The notes: generated by a model not told the origin, from the letters alone. A stretch of DNA of 64,000 bases from Apostichopus japonicus (GCF_037975245.1 NC_092567.1:17701876-17765875), one strand, 5' to 3'. Positions 24,600 through 35,939 are shown, counted from the stretch's first letter. Numbers and translations are program-made.

Positions 24600-25252
24600 C
24601 AAGGGCGGCGGAAGCACTTTTAATCTGGGGGGGGGGGGGACCGGCATCAAAGGGCACTTTGCAGAAATTCGATTGGACTGATGCAGCCTTATATTTACTA
24701 CCCTTTATAACTCTTATTGTATTATCTTATTTGCGTATACACATCACTCCATCAACGCCCCCCCCCCCCCTCAAGGAAAATATGCATACTAGCACTGCAA
24801 TATCCAATGTGCAAATTGGGAAACAAGGAACAAGTTTTCTTTTGAGACAAAATGAGGTGAAATCATGCTAGTTGCTAATGTAGGAATCTTCCGAATTAGG
24901 GTTTATTTCTTGTCAATATCTTAACCAATTTTTTCCATTCGAAATAGCTTTGAGTTTGACCCACAGAAATTCATTAAAAGTCAGGGGCGTAGCCAGGATT
25001 TGCAAAGTTGTATGCACGACTATCTGAGCGGAGCGCCACCATCGGTTGGCGCGGAGCGTACAATAAAATTTTTGGTTTTACAAACCCCTCAGATGGCTGG
25101 AAACGGCCCTTCCCGAGTGTTCATTCTGGTTCCCTGGCCTCTTGCTAACTTGAGACACCTCAATTTTTATGTAGAAAAAGGGCACATTTTTAACCTGAGG
25201 AAAAGTGGAGGGGCACGTGCCCCCTGTGCCCCCCCCGGTTCCGCCTCCCTTG
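24600..25252. mobile_element. Non-autonomous hAT-like element, exact 8-bp TSD
   Basis: Terminal inverted repeats CAAGGGCGGCGGAA (left) and CAAGGGAGGCGGAA (right, reverse complement) bound a 653-bp element. ACCAAACA flanks both sides (24592-24599 and 25253-25260). Copy B has the unoccupied site (single ACCAAACG near 56832). Sister copies with their own TSDs lie at 44435-45079 and 57826-58479. The interior contains GGAGCGCCACCATCGG and long C/G homopolymers but no transposase. An 8-bp TSD with C-A-starting TIRs fits hAT. Confidence 0.88.
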
Positions 25253-25426
25253 ACCAAACAACAAAAGACGTTTCCCATTATTTTGGACCAGACCATTCGA
25301 TAATAGGTTGGTGATAATAATATACATTCACGAAATTAAAATAGGTTAGTGATGTGAAGTGTTGTTCTCAAAATATTTAGAGAGCAACAAAACAATGACT
25401 CTTTTAGAAAGTGTAAAAGTAAGTTG

Positions 25427-25465
25427 ACCTGACGTTTCGATCCTAGGAGGATCTTCTTCAGAGGC
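25427..25465 (-). ncRNA. Hammerhead-ribozyme-like motif, minus strand
   Basis: On the minus strand: stem I GCCT/AGGT, core CTGAAGA, stem II GATCCT-loop-AGGATC, then GAAAC and GTC at the expected cleavage position. One extra A lies between the core and stem II. Stem III is only ACGT, self-complementary, which suits a dimeric minimal hammerhead like those described in Penelope-like retroelements. Activity is not shown. Confidence 0.45.
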
Positions 25466-25486
25466 CAAATGACACGTTGCCATTTA

Positions 25487-25525
25487 GCCTCTGAAGAAGA
25501 TCCTACTAGTATCGAAACGTCAGGC
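25487..25525 (+). ncRNA. Hammerhead-ribozyme-like motif, plus strand
   Basis: GCCT-CTGAAGA-A-GATCCT…-GAAAC-GTC-AGGC. Stem I GCCT/AGGC is perfect. Stem II is weakened here (GATCCTACTAGTATC) relative to copy B (GATCCTACCAGGATC). Predicted cleavage would be after C25521. Confidence 0.45.
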
Positions 25526-25541
25526 CAACTTAACTTTACAC

Positions 25542-25825
25542 ATTCTCTTACACAGGCTCGCTAGTGAATAAGCAGTTTGCTAACAGTTTTATTTTATTTT
25601 GACTCTTTAAGATGCAACACAACTACAAAACACCTCTCTTAATAGTGGAATATACTGACCGGCGAAGAGCGGGACATGATCCAGTTATGAACATAGACAA
25701 GTGATTTCGTCCAAGACTTATTCAGTCATTTGACTTCAAACCGTTTACATCTACAAGTGTACATAACGTTAATTACAATATTGTTTTATCTTGGTTGTTA
25801 AAGTTTACCGTACATCACTGTAAGA
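25542..25825. other. Duplicated spacer upstream of the zinc-finger frame
   Basis: Includes at about 25654-25661 the unoccupied target (TATACTGA) of the B-specific element 57260-58885. Nothing else recognised. Confidence 0.4.
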
Positions 25826-26280
25826 ATGACAGTCATATGTTCCTTGTGCCCGCAAGGTTTTAATCTTCAACATCATCTGCAATGTCACATGGCCAGTGTA
25901 CACGTAGGCGCGGGAGACTTTGTTTGTAAGACGTGTCACAGATTTTTTTTTCAAAACGCAATGCCTTAACACCAGAGTAAACACGATGTAGAGGGAACGA
26001 TCAACACCTGTACCGTCTGTGAACAGATATTTATACGAAGAGATGCGTTGGTTAGACACTTGAAGACTCATGATAAGTCGTCTAATGAAAAAGAGCGGTC
26101 TGCTAAGAGACAAGGAACATCCTCACCTTTCACCCACCCTCACCTTACAATTGGATGTGTGGACGATCAGAAAAGAGCCACATGAAAAAGAGGATGAGGG
26201 TCCGATCCGACGAAATATGAAAGTCACAAAGCTGACGCGAAGGATCCAAGTAGATCGCATACTGCGAATCACCTGCAAAT
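25826..26280 (+). pseudogene. C2H2 zinc-finger N-terminal region, copy A, frameshifted
   Basis: Homologous to 59063-59440 in copy B. The first finger (C-S-L-C … H … H) and the start of the second (C-K-T-C) are readable. Then a run of T and a short deletion near 25950-25975 shift the frame, and a further indel near 26100-26180 inserts sequence relative to B. The third finger (C-T-V-C … H) persists out of frame. In B these fingers form the front of a zinc-finger plus DNA-polymerase protein type. Confidence 0.6.
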
Positions 26281-26519
26281 GAGAAATAATTCTACTGATG
26301 GTGCAACCTATACAAGCGGCTATGGTATGGATGACAAATTAAAGTTGGAAAATCCCGTCCGTTATTCTTAGAATCTCTTCTTGCCATATAGTTTAGGGCG
26401 TGTGGAAAATTGTTATGTTCAAGATTTAAACGAAGTTCTATGTAAGGTATTGGTTGGAAATACGGACCAACTTCAAACGAAGGGTTAACTGAGACATAGT
26501 CTTAATATCCAATTACATA

Positions 26520-28020
26520 TGATGGCCACTGAAGAACTCGTCCAGGTAACAATCCAGCTTTTCGAAAACCAAACGACGGTTTCAAGAAAAACGTTGGATT
26601 TGCGAGGCATTCTAAAGTGACTTGAAGAAATCTAATAGTATGGATTGAAGTATAGATTATGCCTACTGTCATCGCGAGTGCCATGAAGAGGGCATATCCA
26701 CGATGAAAGATTTTTAATGAGGTACAATAATTTAGACGTGGCATCTTTCTTGTACGCTTTAGAGAAGATGGTTAACGTCTACAAAGAACGGGATATAGAT
26801 GTCTTTAAAGTCGGAATATCCGTGCCGGGACTCACCATGATTTTTTTCAGATGGCAAAAGTTAAACCGTTTTCTTGTTTACATTCCGTACAAATCAAGTA
26901 GGTAGACCATCGGTTATTTTCCACCGCCATCAAGAGAAAAACAAATCTACAATCCAAAAGTTGTCGGTTTTGATGCGAACGCACTCTACTTATATCGACA
27001 ATCATGCAGAACATGCCCAACGGGCCCAGGCTATCTGCGACGCCGGGAAGAAACGGGTTTCAAGTTAGAAAGGAGTCGTCCAGTGAGTATCGAGTGGTTA
27101 GAGTGGAAGGCTCACGTAGAAAGTGTTCGTATTCGACATCCAAGTGGAATGATTATGAAAAGCCAGTGGGAATATGACTTATACCAGTAGATGGTTATTT
27201 TCAAAAAACAAACACCGTTTACCAGTTCCACTGATGCTACTGGCACGCTCACGATTGTAACTTGACAATAAACAAATGTCACACATAGAAAACAGCTACA
27301 GAGTTTCGAAGTCCGTAAACGAACGTAAAGAAATCAGTGCCTACATACAATATCTTGGCTTCAACTACGAAGAAATATGGGAATGTCAGTATTGTCAAAT
27401 AATAAAAAGTTGCCAACATCTCCAACTTTTTCTTCAGTCTACTTGCTTTACCACTCGAACAAGCTAGTAAATTTCAACCGGAAACAATAGTACGTGCCAT
27501 TTGAGACAACCAGTAGTCTTGTTGAGTGTTATTGAGTGCGATATTCACGTACCGGATGATCTTAAACCTTAATTTGTGGAAATGTGTCCCATCTTCAAGA
27601 ATCTGCCAAGCGCTCCATTGCGATGGACTTACCTCTAAAAATGTATCTCTATCGTATATCATTATGCAAAGTTTGGCATGCTTCAATTTAACTACAATTT
27701 CTTGGACAAATATTTCGAACGAAACTTTTAGGAGTATGTTGAGATGGACACTGAATCTGCCTTTATTGCCATTGCAGTAAAAAAAAACTAGAAGATTTGC
27801 CAAAACCAGACCTGTACGAAGACTATCAACGGAATAAACAGCAATTATGGTTTCTACGTACAAATACGGAAGAACATAAACAGTACGACAATCCTACACC
27901 TGGTACGTTTAAAGTGGAATGTGAAGGAGAAGGCATTGTTGCCCTCAATAGTTAAATGTACTACTGCTTTGGCGGAACAATCAAAGAAAGGTACAGCTGT
28001 AAAAGGCATCAACCAAAAAC
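26520..28020 (+). pseudogene. Protein-primed-type family-B DNA polymerase remnant, copy A
   Basis: Several collinear fragments in shifting frames: a region at about 26717-26905, a D-A-N-A-L-Y-L-Y motif near 26965-27000, an endonuclease-like V-D-G-Y-F…T-N-T-V-Y-Q-F-H segment at about 27185-27235, and polymerase C-terminal parts from 27545 to 28020. The motif-C equivalent at 27747 reads D-T-E-S-A-F, so the second catalytic Asp is Glu. Multiple stops and frameshifts are present. Such zinc-finger, nuclease and polymerase architectures are known from Polinton/adintovirus-related elements and their host-genome relics. No capsid, integrase or TIR of such an element was seen here. Confidence 0.6.
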
Positions 28021-28037
28021 GAAATGCCGTCAGAAAG

Positions 28038-28078
28038 GTTGTGTATGTCCCCCGATTGACTAAAGGGACACACACAAC
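28038..28078 (+). promoter_or_regulatory. Conserved hairpin upstream of MBF2-like gene, copy A
   Basis: Arms 28038-28051 and 28065-28078 pair at 13 of 14 positions, with a 13-nt loop containing GATTGACTA. The same hairpin is at 61172-61212 and, with altered stem bases but retained pairing, at 30040-30080. It lies 92 bp upstream of the splice acceptor. Its role is unknown; it could act in DNA or in transcribed RNA. Confidence 0.6.
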
Positions 28079-28140
28079 ATTGTTTGCCCATGCAGGCACT
28101 TATGCGTACATGAAACTGAAAATTTTGTAAAGGTATCACA

Positions 28141-28170
28141 TATGTAAATCACATTCTCTTTGTTCTTCAG
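28141..28170 (+). promoter_or_regulatory. 3' splice acceptor before the MBF2-like start
   Basis: Pyrimidine-rich TTCTCTTTGTTCTTCAG ends at 28170, eight bases before the ATG. It is conserved at 61276-61305 and 30148-30177. It implies a non-coding 5' exon upstream. Confidence 0.6.
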
Positions 28171-28178
28171 TTACCACC

Positions 28179-28595
28179 ATGGCGATGCTCGGCACTGCTG
28201 CTGCTGCTACATGTAAACTCATTGGGGGTACCACGTCGGTTGCATATGGAATAAGCCAGGCGATTGATATGTATAACAGTGTATGCAAGTCACAGGGTGG
28301 ACGATTCAACCTCGCATTTGGAGTACTGCAGGATGGGGACGAATTACTCTATCAAGAAAAACAAAGTCCATGTTTCGTGTTGCTTGAAGATCAAACACAT
28401 CAGTTCACATACCATCGTCAAGAAAATGAAGTGATCACATACGTTGAAGCCTGTGATAACTGGGGTGATGGTACAGGTGGGAGTCCAAAACTTACTAGTG
28501 GTGGACCAGGTCGGGATCATGTAACAGTCGAGGTGACGTCTCAATTAAACAGGGGTTTTGATTTTACTGTTTCGGTGTATGGTCGAAAAAGGTAA
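28179..28595 (+). CDS. MBF2-like small protein, copy A
   Basis: An intact 138-codon frame starting at a strong Kozak context (ACCACCATGG) just after a splice acceptor. The C-terminal half carries a G-T-G-G-x5-S-G-G-P-G pattern, a V-T-V-E-V-T-S-Q strand and a G-F-D-F-T-V-S-V-Y-G-R ending, which together match the C-terminal signature of the MBF2 family (small, often secreted proteins best known from arthropods). The N-terminus is Ala-rich (MAMLGTAAAATCKL) and only weakly like a signal peptide. The paralogue at 61314-61709 is also intact, 131 codons, nearly identical in the C-terminal half and very different in the first 40 residues. Differences are mostly amino-acid-changing. AATAAA follows at 28727. 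Function unknown; MBF2 assignment is by motif pattern only. Confidence 0.6.
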   Translation: MAMLGTAAAATCKLIGGTTSVAYGISQAIDMYNSVCKSQGGRFNLAFGVLQDGDELLYQEKQSPCFVLLEDQTHQFTYHRQENEVITYVEACDNWGDGTGGSPKLTSGGPGRDHVTVEVTSQLNRGFDFTVSVYGRKR

Positions 28596-28726
28596 TTTTT
28601 ACTAAATGTTGCATTTAATGGCTCGTACGCGTTATTGTGTTTTTAGTTCAGAATTGATCTCATGATTGATAATTAATATGTTATTCTATCATGGGCATAT
28701 TCTCTTCAAACATTATCATACGAATT

Positions 28727-28736
28727 AATAAATAAA
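28727..28736 (+). terminator. Polyadenylation signals for the MBF2-like gene, copy A
   Basis: Overlapping AATAAA hexamers at 28727 and 28731, about 130 bases after the stop; conserved at 61841 in copy B. Confidence 0.5.
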
Positions 28737-30033
28737 TGAAGCATGAAACTTATAGCCGTCAGTTTTCCAATCATGATTTCAAATAGTAATGATGTGATAT
28801 TATGGATTCGGAAAGACGTTTAATAATCTAATTGACTATTTTACATCAGTACTTCGGATATCATCAGCATAGGAATTAAACATCATAGAATGTTGTGGGC
28901 TAACCTTCAGGTGATTATAATGATTTTGGGACATAAGTTATCACCGTTTCGCAAAGTATCATTGAAATATTTGAAAAGACACATCAAATAAAAAGTCATT
29001 AAAAAATTTGACATATCACAGTAACGCACAAACCGATCGTCAAGTCCTGTCGAAAGATAACCGTCTGAAGAATGTTTCATATTTCCCTAAAAGCATACAC
29101 GTTAGATGCAGATGTTTATTTTGTTATATTCTTCTAAAAGAGTAAAACTAGCTAACTTCATACCATTAATATGATGTGAGATTTCTAAAGCCACCTAAAC
29201 ACGACAACATATATTTTCCGTTTAGGGTGAAAACGAATGTTTAAGTACTAACTAATTACAACATATCTGACAAATAGCCTCGCAAAATAAGCAAAGAATA
29301 CAGAAAGGTGTCTGATATATTCCTAGTTTACAAAGGCAATGCACGTCGAGATATTGAATTACAATTTAATTTATCAAACAGGTACCACAGCATGTACTTT
29401 TCATGATCCTTAATTAATGCTTCCTTTGAAGTTTATATTCTTTTTATTTAACTACTGGTGTAAAATTCTAAGGGACGGTGGAAGCATAAGGTCGGTAGTA
29501 ATGGCGGTAAGAATACTCCAATGGTTTATGTCTACTTGTGTAGTACTTTTCGACGACCATTGTGAAACTATGTTTCATAAGCTAACAATGCTTTGTTTTT
29601 GGAACACGCCAGGCGCTGCTAATTGACATTTTAAGAGATTTTATGTTTACAAATTCAATCCACAAGCGGCTCGCTTTTAGCAAGGTTAGGGAACTTTGAT
29701 TAATTGAGTATGTGTTAGTGTATCATTAACATATAACGTTTAAACCTAAATAAACACCAATCAGTGCCTGCAAGTTTCTCCGGGATGTAATTGCAAGGAA
29801 ACGTTAGCGAAAGTATTAACTTACTGACGGGCCGTGTTGAGGCTGCAATCTTCTGGAGAGACGTCAACATATCAGAAACTTGTTTCACTGCTCGGTTCGT
29901 TGTTATTTGCACAGTTCAGGTCTTTGTTTTGTTCTTATATAGTTTGGAAACAACCCCTTTAAATGATAATTACTCACTTCTTCACAGACACTTGTTAACA
30001 CAGTACGGAGGAACGTATCGTCACTAACAACAA
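28737..30033. other. Duplicated non-coding sequence
   Basis: Very similar to about 61851-63800 in copy B, which carries an extra block at 62567-63244. No gene recognised. Confidence 0.45.
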
Positions 30034-30275
30034 TACTAGGTTGTGTATATCCCCTGATTGACTAGGGGGCTATACACAACATTGTTTGCCCATACAGGTC
30101 ACACAAGAGTAATAGGAACTGTAGACTTTGTACCGGTGTCACATAATTATGTAAATCACATTCTATTTGTTTTTCAGGTGGTATTATGCCTTGAAACGTT
30201 GATGCTGCTGCCGCTGGTGTTGCTGCTGTTTTGGGATACAAAAATAATAATACTCAGCAGTTACTTTTACGACGC
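30034..30275 (+). pseudogene. Third, broken MBF2-like cassette
   Basis: Repeats the order hairpin (30040-30080), TTGTTTGCCCAT, a CACA/TATGTAAATCACATTCT stretch and a pyrimidine-AG acceptor (ending 30177), then an ATG at 30186 whose third codon is TGA. A following GCTGCTGC-rich patch resembles the Ala-rich start of 28179. The conserved C-terminal MBF2-like coding does not follow. It lies about 2.0 kb downstream of the first cassette, so it is probably an older tandem copy. Confidence 0.55.
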
Positions 30276-33200
30276 TTAAGCGACCACAAAATGTGGGAGA
30301 AACCAGCAAGGGCTTATGGATTATAATTGTAATAGTAATGCTTTACATAAATCGTCATTAATTGCGAAATGCATGGGGTTGATGCATCACCCTGTGCGTG
30401 TTTTGAGATAAAACCACCTACATAATGTTCAGGTTAGCTGTAGATGTAAAATTACTGTTTTATTTTGGTCAATGAAAAACGTGGTGAGTCTTAGCTATAG
30501 TATATATAACACTATTCTTTAGAATGGAAAGAGATACCGACTGAGGTAAATGTATTCCTCAAATTCCACTGTTGCTATTATTCTTGTGGAAGTCGTATGT
30601 GTAATCTATAACGAGTCCGGGCGTGTCCGTTTGAGTCATAACATCCTATGTAGATATACTGTGGACTCGAGATAATACTTCTTCTGTATACGACGATCGA
30701 TCACAATGTTGAGTGGGTTACATAGGCAATCAGATTGTGCGAAATTCGATGCACTTTCGTCCGTGGTGTTTGAAATCAATTGTACAATGTTATAGTAGAG
30801 ACATATAATTTTATGCATAAAGACAAGTATGAAACCTTACATAGCCTACATCTGTTAAATAACACAGGCAAGGTTTATTTAGCGTAATGCCAGCTGTAAA
30901 CCCATAGTCCAACTCAGGAGTAACGTCACAGTATCCTGAGCATGCAGTTTTCAAAACACAAAATTTGGCAAAGGGTTAATTACAATAGTACACGCACGCA
31001 TGCATATGCACGCACTTGCTTGGGTATATTCGAGAACTGAAAGGAAGGAATGTCTTTCTAACAATAGAATTGTCGTTTTAAGAAATGCCATTAACTGTAG
31101 ACTGTTAGGTTCGTTTCTATTATATATACACCAACAGTTTTTGACAATATGTTTTATATTTAATAGAGGTTATAAAGAGACGCGTTAACCGGAATTTCTA
31201 GGTTTGTACTATATCTATATCATATTCGACAAAGAACTATATAGGCTGCCTTTTCTCCTCCTGATTTAATCGTGTAACTGGACCGTTCCAAAGATGAATA
31301 CAAACATTTTGTAAAATTACGATTATGAATGACTATCAAGTCAAGAGGATGACTTAAAAGAAAGGGATCTTTGGTTCCTGAAGGATGACGAACAAGCTGC
31401 AATACAAAGTTAGTTCAATACTTATATGAAATTAACGATTGGTATACTTTCACGCCCAAAGACTGACGCAAGTCATTGCTGTTATCATAATGTATTAAAG
31501 GAATTATAGCTAATGCCAAGGAGGGGCAGTTTGGTGTTATGTAGTATCCATTAAGTAATGTTACGGCTATATTTAATTCCTGGAAAAAATTGTAGTTTTG
31601 GATTTGCGAATACTTCCTAAGCATATTAAACAATACTATTCTAACATGTCCAATTGAACATCACAAATTGCCAATCTCGTTTAGTCCTGTTTGAGTTTGG
31701 CGGGAGTAAACGTTTCTTGAATGATATGTTGAGCGCAGCGTTTACTGAACGAAGAATGGTTTCTTCTATTTTCATATAATCTGATCAATGACGTTTCTCG
31801 TTAAAAGGGTATTCAACTGCACAACTATGTGTCCGTCTTTGAAAGTCCAAATCACCAGCAACCCTTAACAATTTTTATAGACCATTTCTGGGTCACAGAT
31901 ATAATCACGTGGTTCATATTTATAGGCCAAAATGAGAGTATATGAGTCATTAGTTTGAAAGAAGACAATTTGTAATGACATTATTGACTTATCAGATTCC
32001 AGCAAATTATTATCAATTTGCGCAACTTACTTTGCTATCGATTCGCTTTTCCACAAAAATGTTTTGTCATTCAGATATGAATTTGAAGGTATGAGCTGTT
32101 TAAAACGACATTGTCCATGATGGACCTAGGTATTTGTCTCTGCTATTTGTATTGTGATATCGCACGTAAAACATTTGTTGAATTAATATTTGATTTAGTT
32201 GGAATATCTTTCTCCATGTTTCCGGAATCTTTAGTGTAATCATTGAAATATAATAAGCTTAGCTGCTTTACTTTCCATTGATTTAGTTCAGTTGTAGCCT
32301 ATATCATTTGTATAGAGCGACACACTTTCAAACCTTAAAGACGCTAAATACATATTTCATGATAGTTGTTTGCCTATGGGAAGTTAGTTTGACTACCCTG
32401 TGGTTGGTAGAACCGACACAAGGTTGAATCTCTTATTTGGAATAGAGATCAAGCTAGTTTGGATATTAAATCAAGGCATCGTCGTCCGCAAAGGATTCGT
32501 TTCCAAGTTAACATTCACTTCAAGGTAAATTGATTTTCATATTTAGTTACCAAGGTGTTCAACGTTGGAGATTTTAGAAAAAAACTGTATCATTGAAATT
32601 GAAATGAATCATAAGGAAATTAAGCAGAAAACACAACTGATATCCTTATAGGGCGAATTATTTCACGTTCTAAAGTTAGCGTTATCAGTCTCAGCCTACT
32701 TTTCCAACATATCTGTCAGAATGTTCATTTAATTTATTAAATTGAAGTAATAGCGGTTTATACGAGGTATAGCGGTATTCATCAGCTAGATCATTTGAAA
32801 TAATAAATGGCATATACGATTTCTCGGAACCATCAGAAAATTCGTAGAACTTATCAAATTTACGTCTAACCCAAATCAAGATTGTACTGTTATCAAGCGG
32901 GATAGAGATATCGTGGCGTTGTCCAATTTATCCCGTTCTCCGGGAACGACGTCATAACTAATTAACCTTGGTGAATTTCTCGACATTGCTAACAACTAAA
33001 TGACGACACAGTATATTGTTTGATATTGCTTTCTTTCCATTACCATTAATAACATGTCAGCTCATGAGATGCATTTTCACATCAAACTTAGTTACCCTCT
33101 TATGCGGACAGCCTAACCAACTAGGCCATGGACACTGATTGTTTGTGCCGAGGTTTGAAACCAGTACGAAAGTACGTCATTCCATTGTAGGGTTTTGCAA

Positions 33201-34260
33201 CCTGTATCTAGCAATGCTAGTTTTGTGTTGGTGAGGTATTTTTACATTGTGGTACAGCTCTTAAACGTACTTTTGGTAAAATGATAAGGTTAACGGTAAA
33301 GCACGATGACCGATCGATCAAATTTGCTGACCTCAAGCGAGACGACCAAATAGTGATGTGTGTTTCGTTTTGCCATCCGTGTTGGCACGCCATTGTTTTG
33401 AAATTAAAGAAGCGCAAGCCGTGGAAAATGTCATTGATGTATGAAGATTAACCAATTATTTTTTTGTAATGTATCTTTGTCTCTCTCAGTTAATTGGTAG
33501 TACCCTGTGATTTTTTTTTTACTCAAAGACCGGCGTCAATGTTACGAAAAACATAGAAATAAATTTCCCTAAAAGAACTCATAAAAGTCATGTTTATGTG
33601 TCTATTTTGTTTGAAACGTTTTGCACATTTCAGAATTTCGTCAACAGGGCCCCCTTTAACCATTCAAACTAAACACCAGTGTCGTATGGAAGAAATGAAA
33701 AAAATTCATACGAATCTTTGTTTGACAAAAGAGAAAAACATTTATTGCATTTTGTTCAATGATCAGCTTTGCCTATAGCAAGTAAAATACAACATAGACC
33801 AAGTAAACATGTACTCGAGATGAGAAATTATCAGTCCTTTTGAGGAGTGGTAATCATAGAACAATTTGATATGCTTACAACATTGAAGTCAACTATGCAA
33901 CTAGTATTTACTCTCATGAGATTTGTCTGTCAGCATATAGCCACTGTATGATGGAATGCCTTGGCATTGGTGGCAGAACGAAGAAAAAGAGAGATCGGTA
34001 CAAAGGTTACAGAGATAAACAAATAAAACGGCTCAATGCAAAATACTTCGAAGCCAAATAAGGAAAATATTGAATATATGTCAGCTCATGACGATACATT
34101 TGGAGTATTTTATTGATGCATGGTCTATAGATTTACTAGTTCTTTTTGATATAATTGCTTAAAGCTTGTGATTTTAACAACAACATAAACAGTTGACACC
34201 AATTGAAAATTGATATCTAACTTATCAATGGAGAATAACATCTAACTATAAACACTGTCC

Positions 34261-34262
<2 letters not shown>
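30276..34262. other. 4 kb unique sequence between the two copies
   Basis: No partner elsewhere in the window. Frames are short (at most about 70 codons) with no motif recognised. No RNA gene found. Confidence 0.4.

Positions 34263-34352
<90 letters not shown>
34263..34352. repeat. (AT)n microsatellite, about 90 bp
   Basis: Uninterrupted alternating AT tract. Confidence 0.97.
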
Positions 34353-34353
<1 letters not shown>

Positions 34354-34672
34354 TATTTCGTAATAATCTATTCAGGGGAGTAAAGTCCAGGAACTACTAT
34401 TAACAGAAATAGTCCTACGGCAGAACAAATTGACATTATATATCGAAGAGAAAATAGCTTATACTTAGTTGAAACCCCGTCTCGGTATCGTTCTTAACGC
34501 TAGATATGTTGAATGTTACTTTTTCTTTACCATTTAGGATGTGGTTTCAACCTCAAGATGCGGTATTTCCAGCCCTGTCTTAAAGTTTGTCACTTTATGA
34601 CTAATTTATAATATCAGGCTCTTCTAAAAAGAAAATATTGTAATTCACAAACTAAATATGGCATGATCCACA

Positions 34673-34792
34673 CTAAAAGAACCAAGTTAAATTGGACCTG
34701 GCGTTCTGCACAAACTTGGTCCATAATCGCCGTGTTTTGTTGTCCTTCGGCCATCGATGCGGAAGGCATCCTCCAACAACACAACGGATCGG
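34673..34792 (-). pseudogene. THAP zinc-finger remnant, minus strand
   Basis: From 34792 the minus strand reads M-P-I-R-C-V-V-G-G-C, then W-P-K-D-N-K-T-R-R-L-W-T-K-F-V, the start of a THAP domain (C-x4-C, then the conserved P and W). The distal Cys/His pair is not seen before the stop. On the right, ATGACCTCT followed by TTAA at 35047-35050 looks like the end of a TTAA-target element. No matching left end was found. Confidence 0.5.
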
Positions 34793-35939
34793 CATTTTCG
34801 TAAGATATTGCACGTCGCGCATCCTGTCTGTGGTTAGCACTTGTATTCCTAACATGACGTCATCGTTGTGTTGTTAGGAAATAACGTTTTTCAGAGGTCT
34901 GCTTCCGGGTGAAAATTTAAAAACTTTAATAACTCATTAGTGCTTGGGGTTTAAAGGGTTATGAGAACAGTTTTCAACATTTAGATTTTATCATAAATTT
35001 TGAGGGAATTACTCTCGATTCGTTCGATTTTCGTAACATGACCTCTTTAATTGGCGTTTAGAATGCAGTTTGGTGTTGAGAATGCACTACAGAACCCAGT
35101 AGAAGCCTAGGCTACTCACTATCGTTGTACTAGTGAATTGCAAAACGCCAGCCTAACAACGGTTACACGTACTGCGTAGCGTAACATTTACCATAATACT
35201 AGTTGCCTAACATGAGTAACAATTAACATTAGTGCAGTGTTTTACCTCTAAGTTTAAGGAATAACAGGTAGGCCGATGGTGGCGGTTAATATTTTCATTC
35301 TTTCATAGACTTTCTCGGATGAGTTACAGTTGAAAGATGCTTAAAAAGTTTCACAAAAATGATTTTTCATATCAATTTATTTGTGTCGGAGTGATCGTAT
35401 GAAACTAAGCCAAGCCATGCTTACGCTGTGCAAACAGCAAGCCGGCGTTTCTTGGCGGTTTCGAAACTGAATATGGTGTTGAAGTCAAAGGTAAACTTAA
35501 ACCTCGTACAAAATATAATTATAAACACTTCTCAAATTGTCTAAGGCCTCCCAATTTGAGAGTTTCGTGTCACTAAAAATTATAAATCTAATTGAACTAT
35601 ACCAAAAGGTTGAAACAACAAAAATTAGAAAGGATTGAATCACAATATAATTTATACATTAATCTTGACTTGGCAATATGCGGCTTTCTTTCATAGACTA
35701 TGAATCACTGATCTAAATATAGATTCAAGCTCGTCTCAATCACATTTGAATACACGCAAAATAATGCAAGTGTATGCTACGTATTAGATCATATACTATC
35801 TGGAAGAACTTCTCTCGCATAAATAAGAATTTTTCATTAATATATTTATTTTATTCCATATGGTATCTTAATGTACCATATGGAATAAACAATTCAGTGA
35901 TTAGACATAAGTTGTATCACATCTCTGTTGTTCCGGTTG
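34793..35939. other. Unique sequence including a possible TTAA-element end
   Basis: ATGACCTCT|TTAA at 35038-35050 may be the right boundary of the element holding the THAP remnant. The rest shows nothing recognisable. Confidence 0.35.

Larger units (their letters stand above)
25411..25541. repeat. Inverted repeat carrying two hammerhead-like motifs
   Basis: Arms of 61 bp (25411-25471 and 25481-25541) with a 9-bp spacer, from GTGTAAAAGTAAGTTG to CAACTTAACTTTACAC. Each arm contains the motif described at 25427-25465 and 25487-25525. In copy B most of the left arm is deleted, apparently between short TGAC repeats. Confidence 0.75.

Noticed and set aside
28344-28544. 66-codon minus-strand frame, repeated at 61458-61658
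   Set aside because: Antisense shadow of the MBF2-like coding region; its conservation follows from the plus-strand gene.
33590-33778. Short frame starting M-F-M-C-L-F-C, resembling a zinc-finger start
   Set aside because: No His pair at the required spacing and no second finger.
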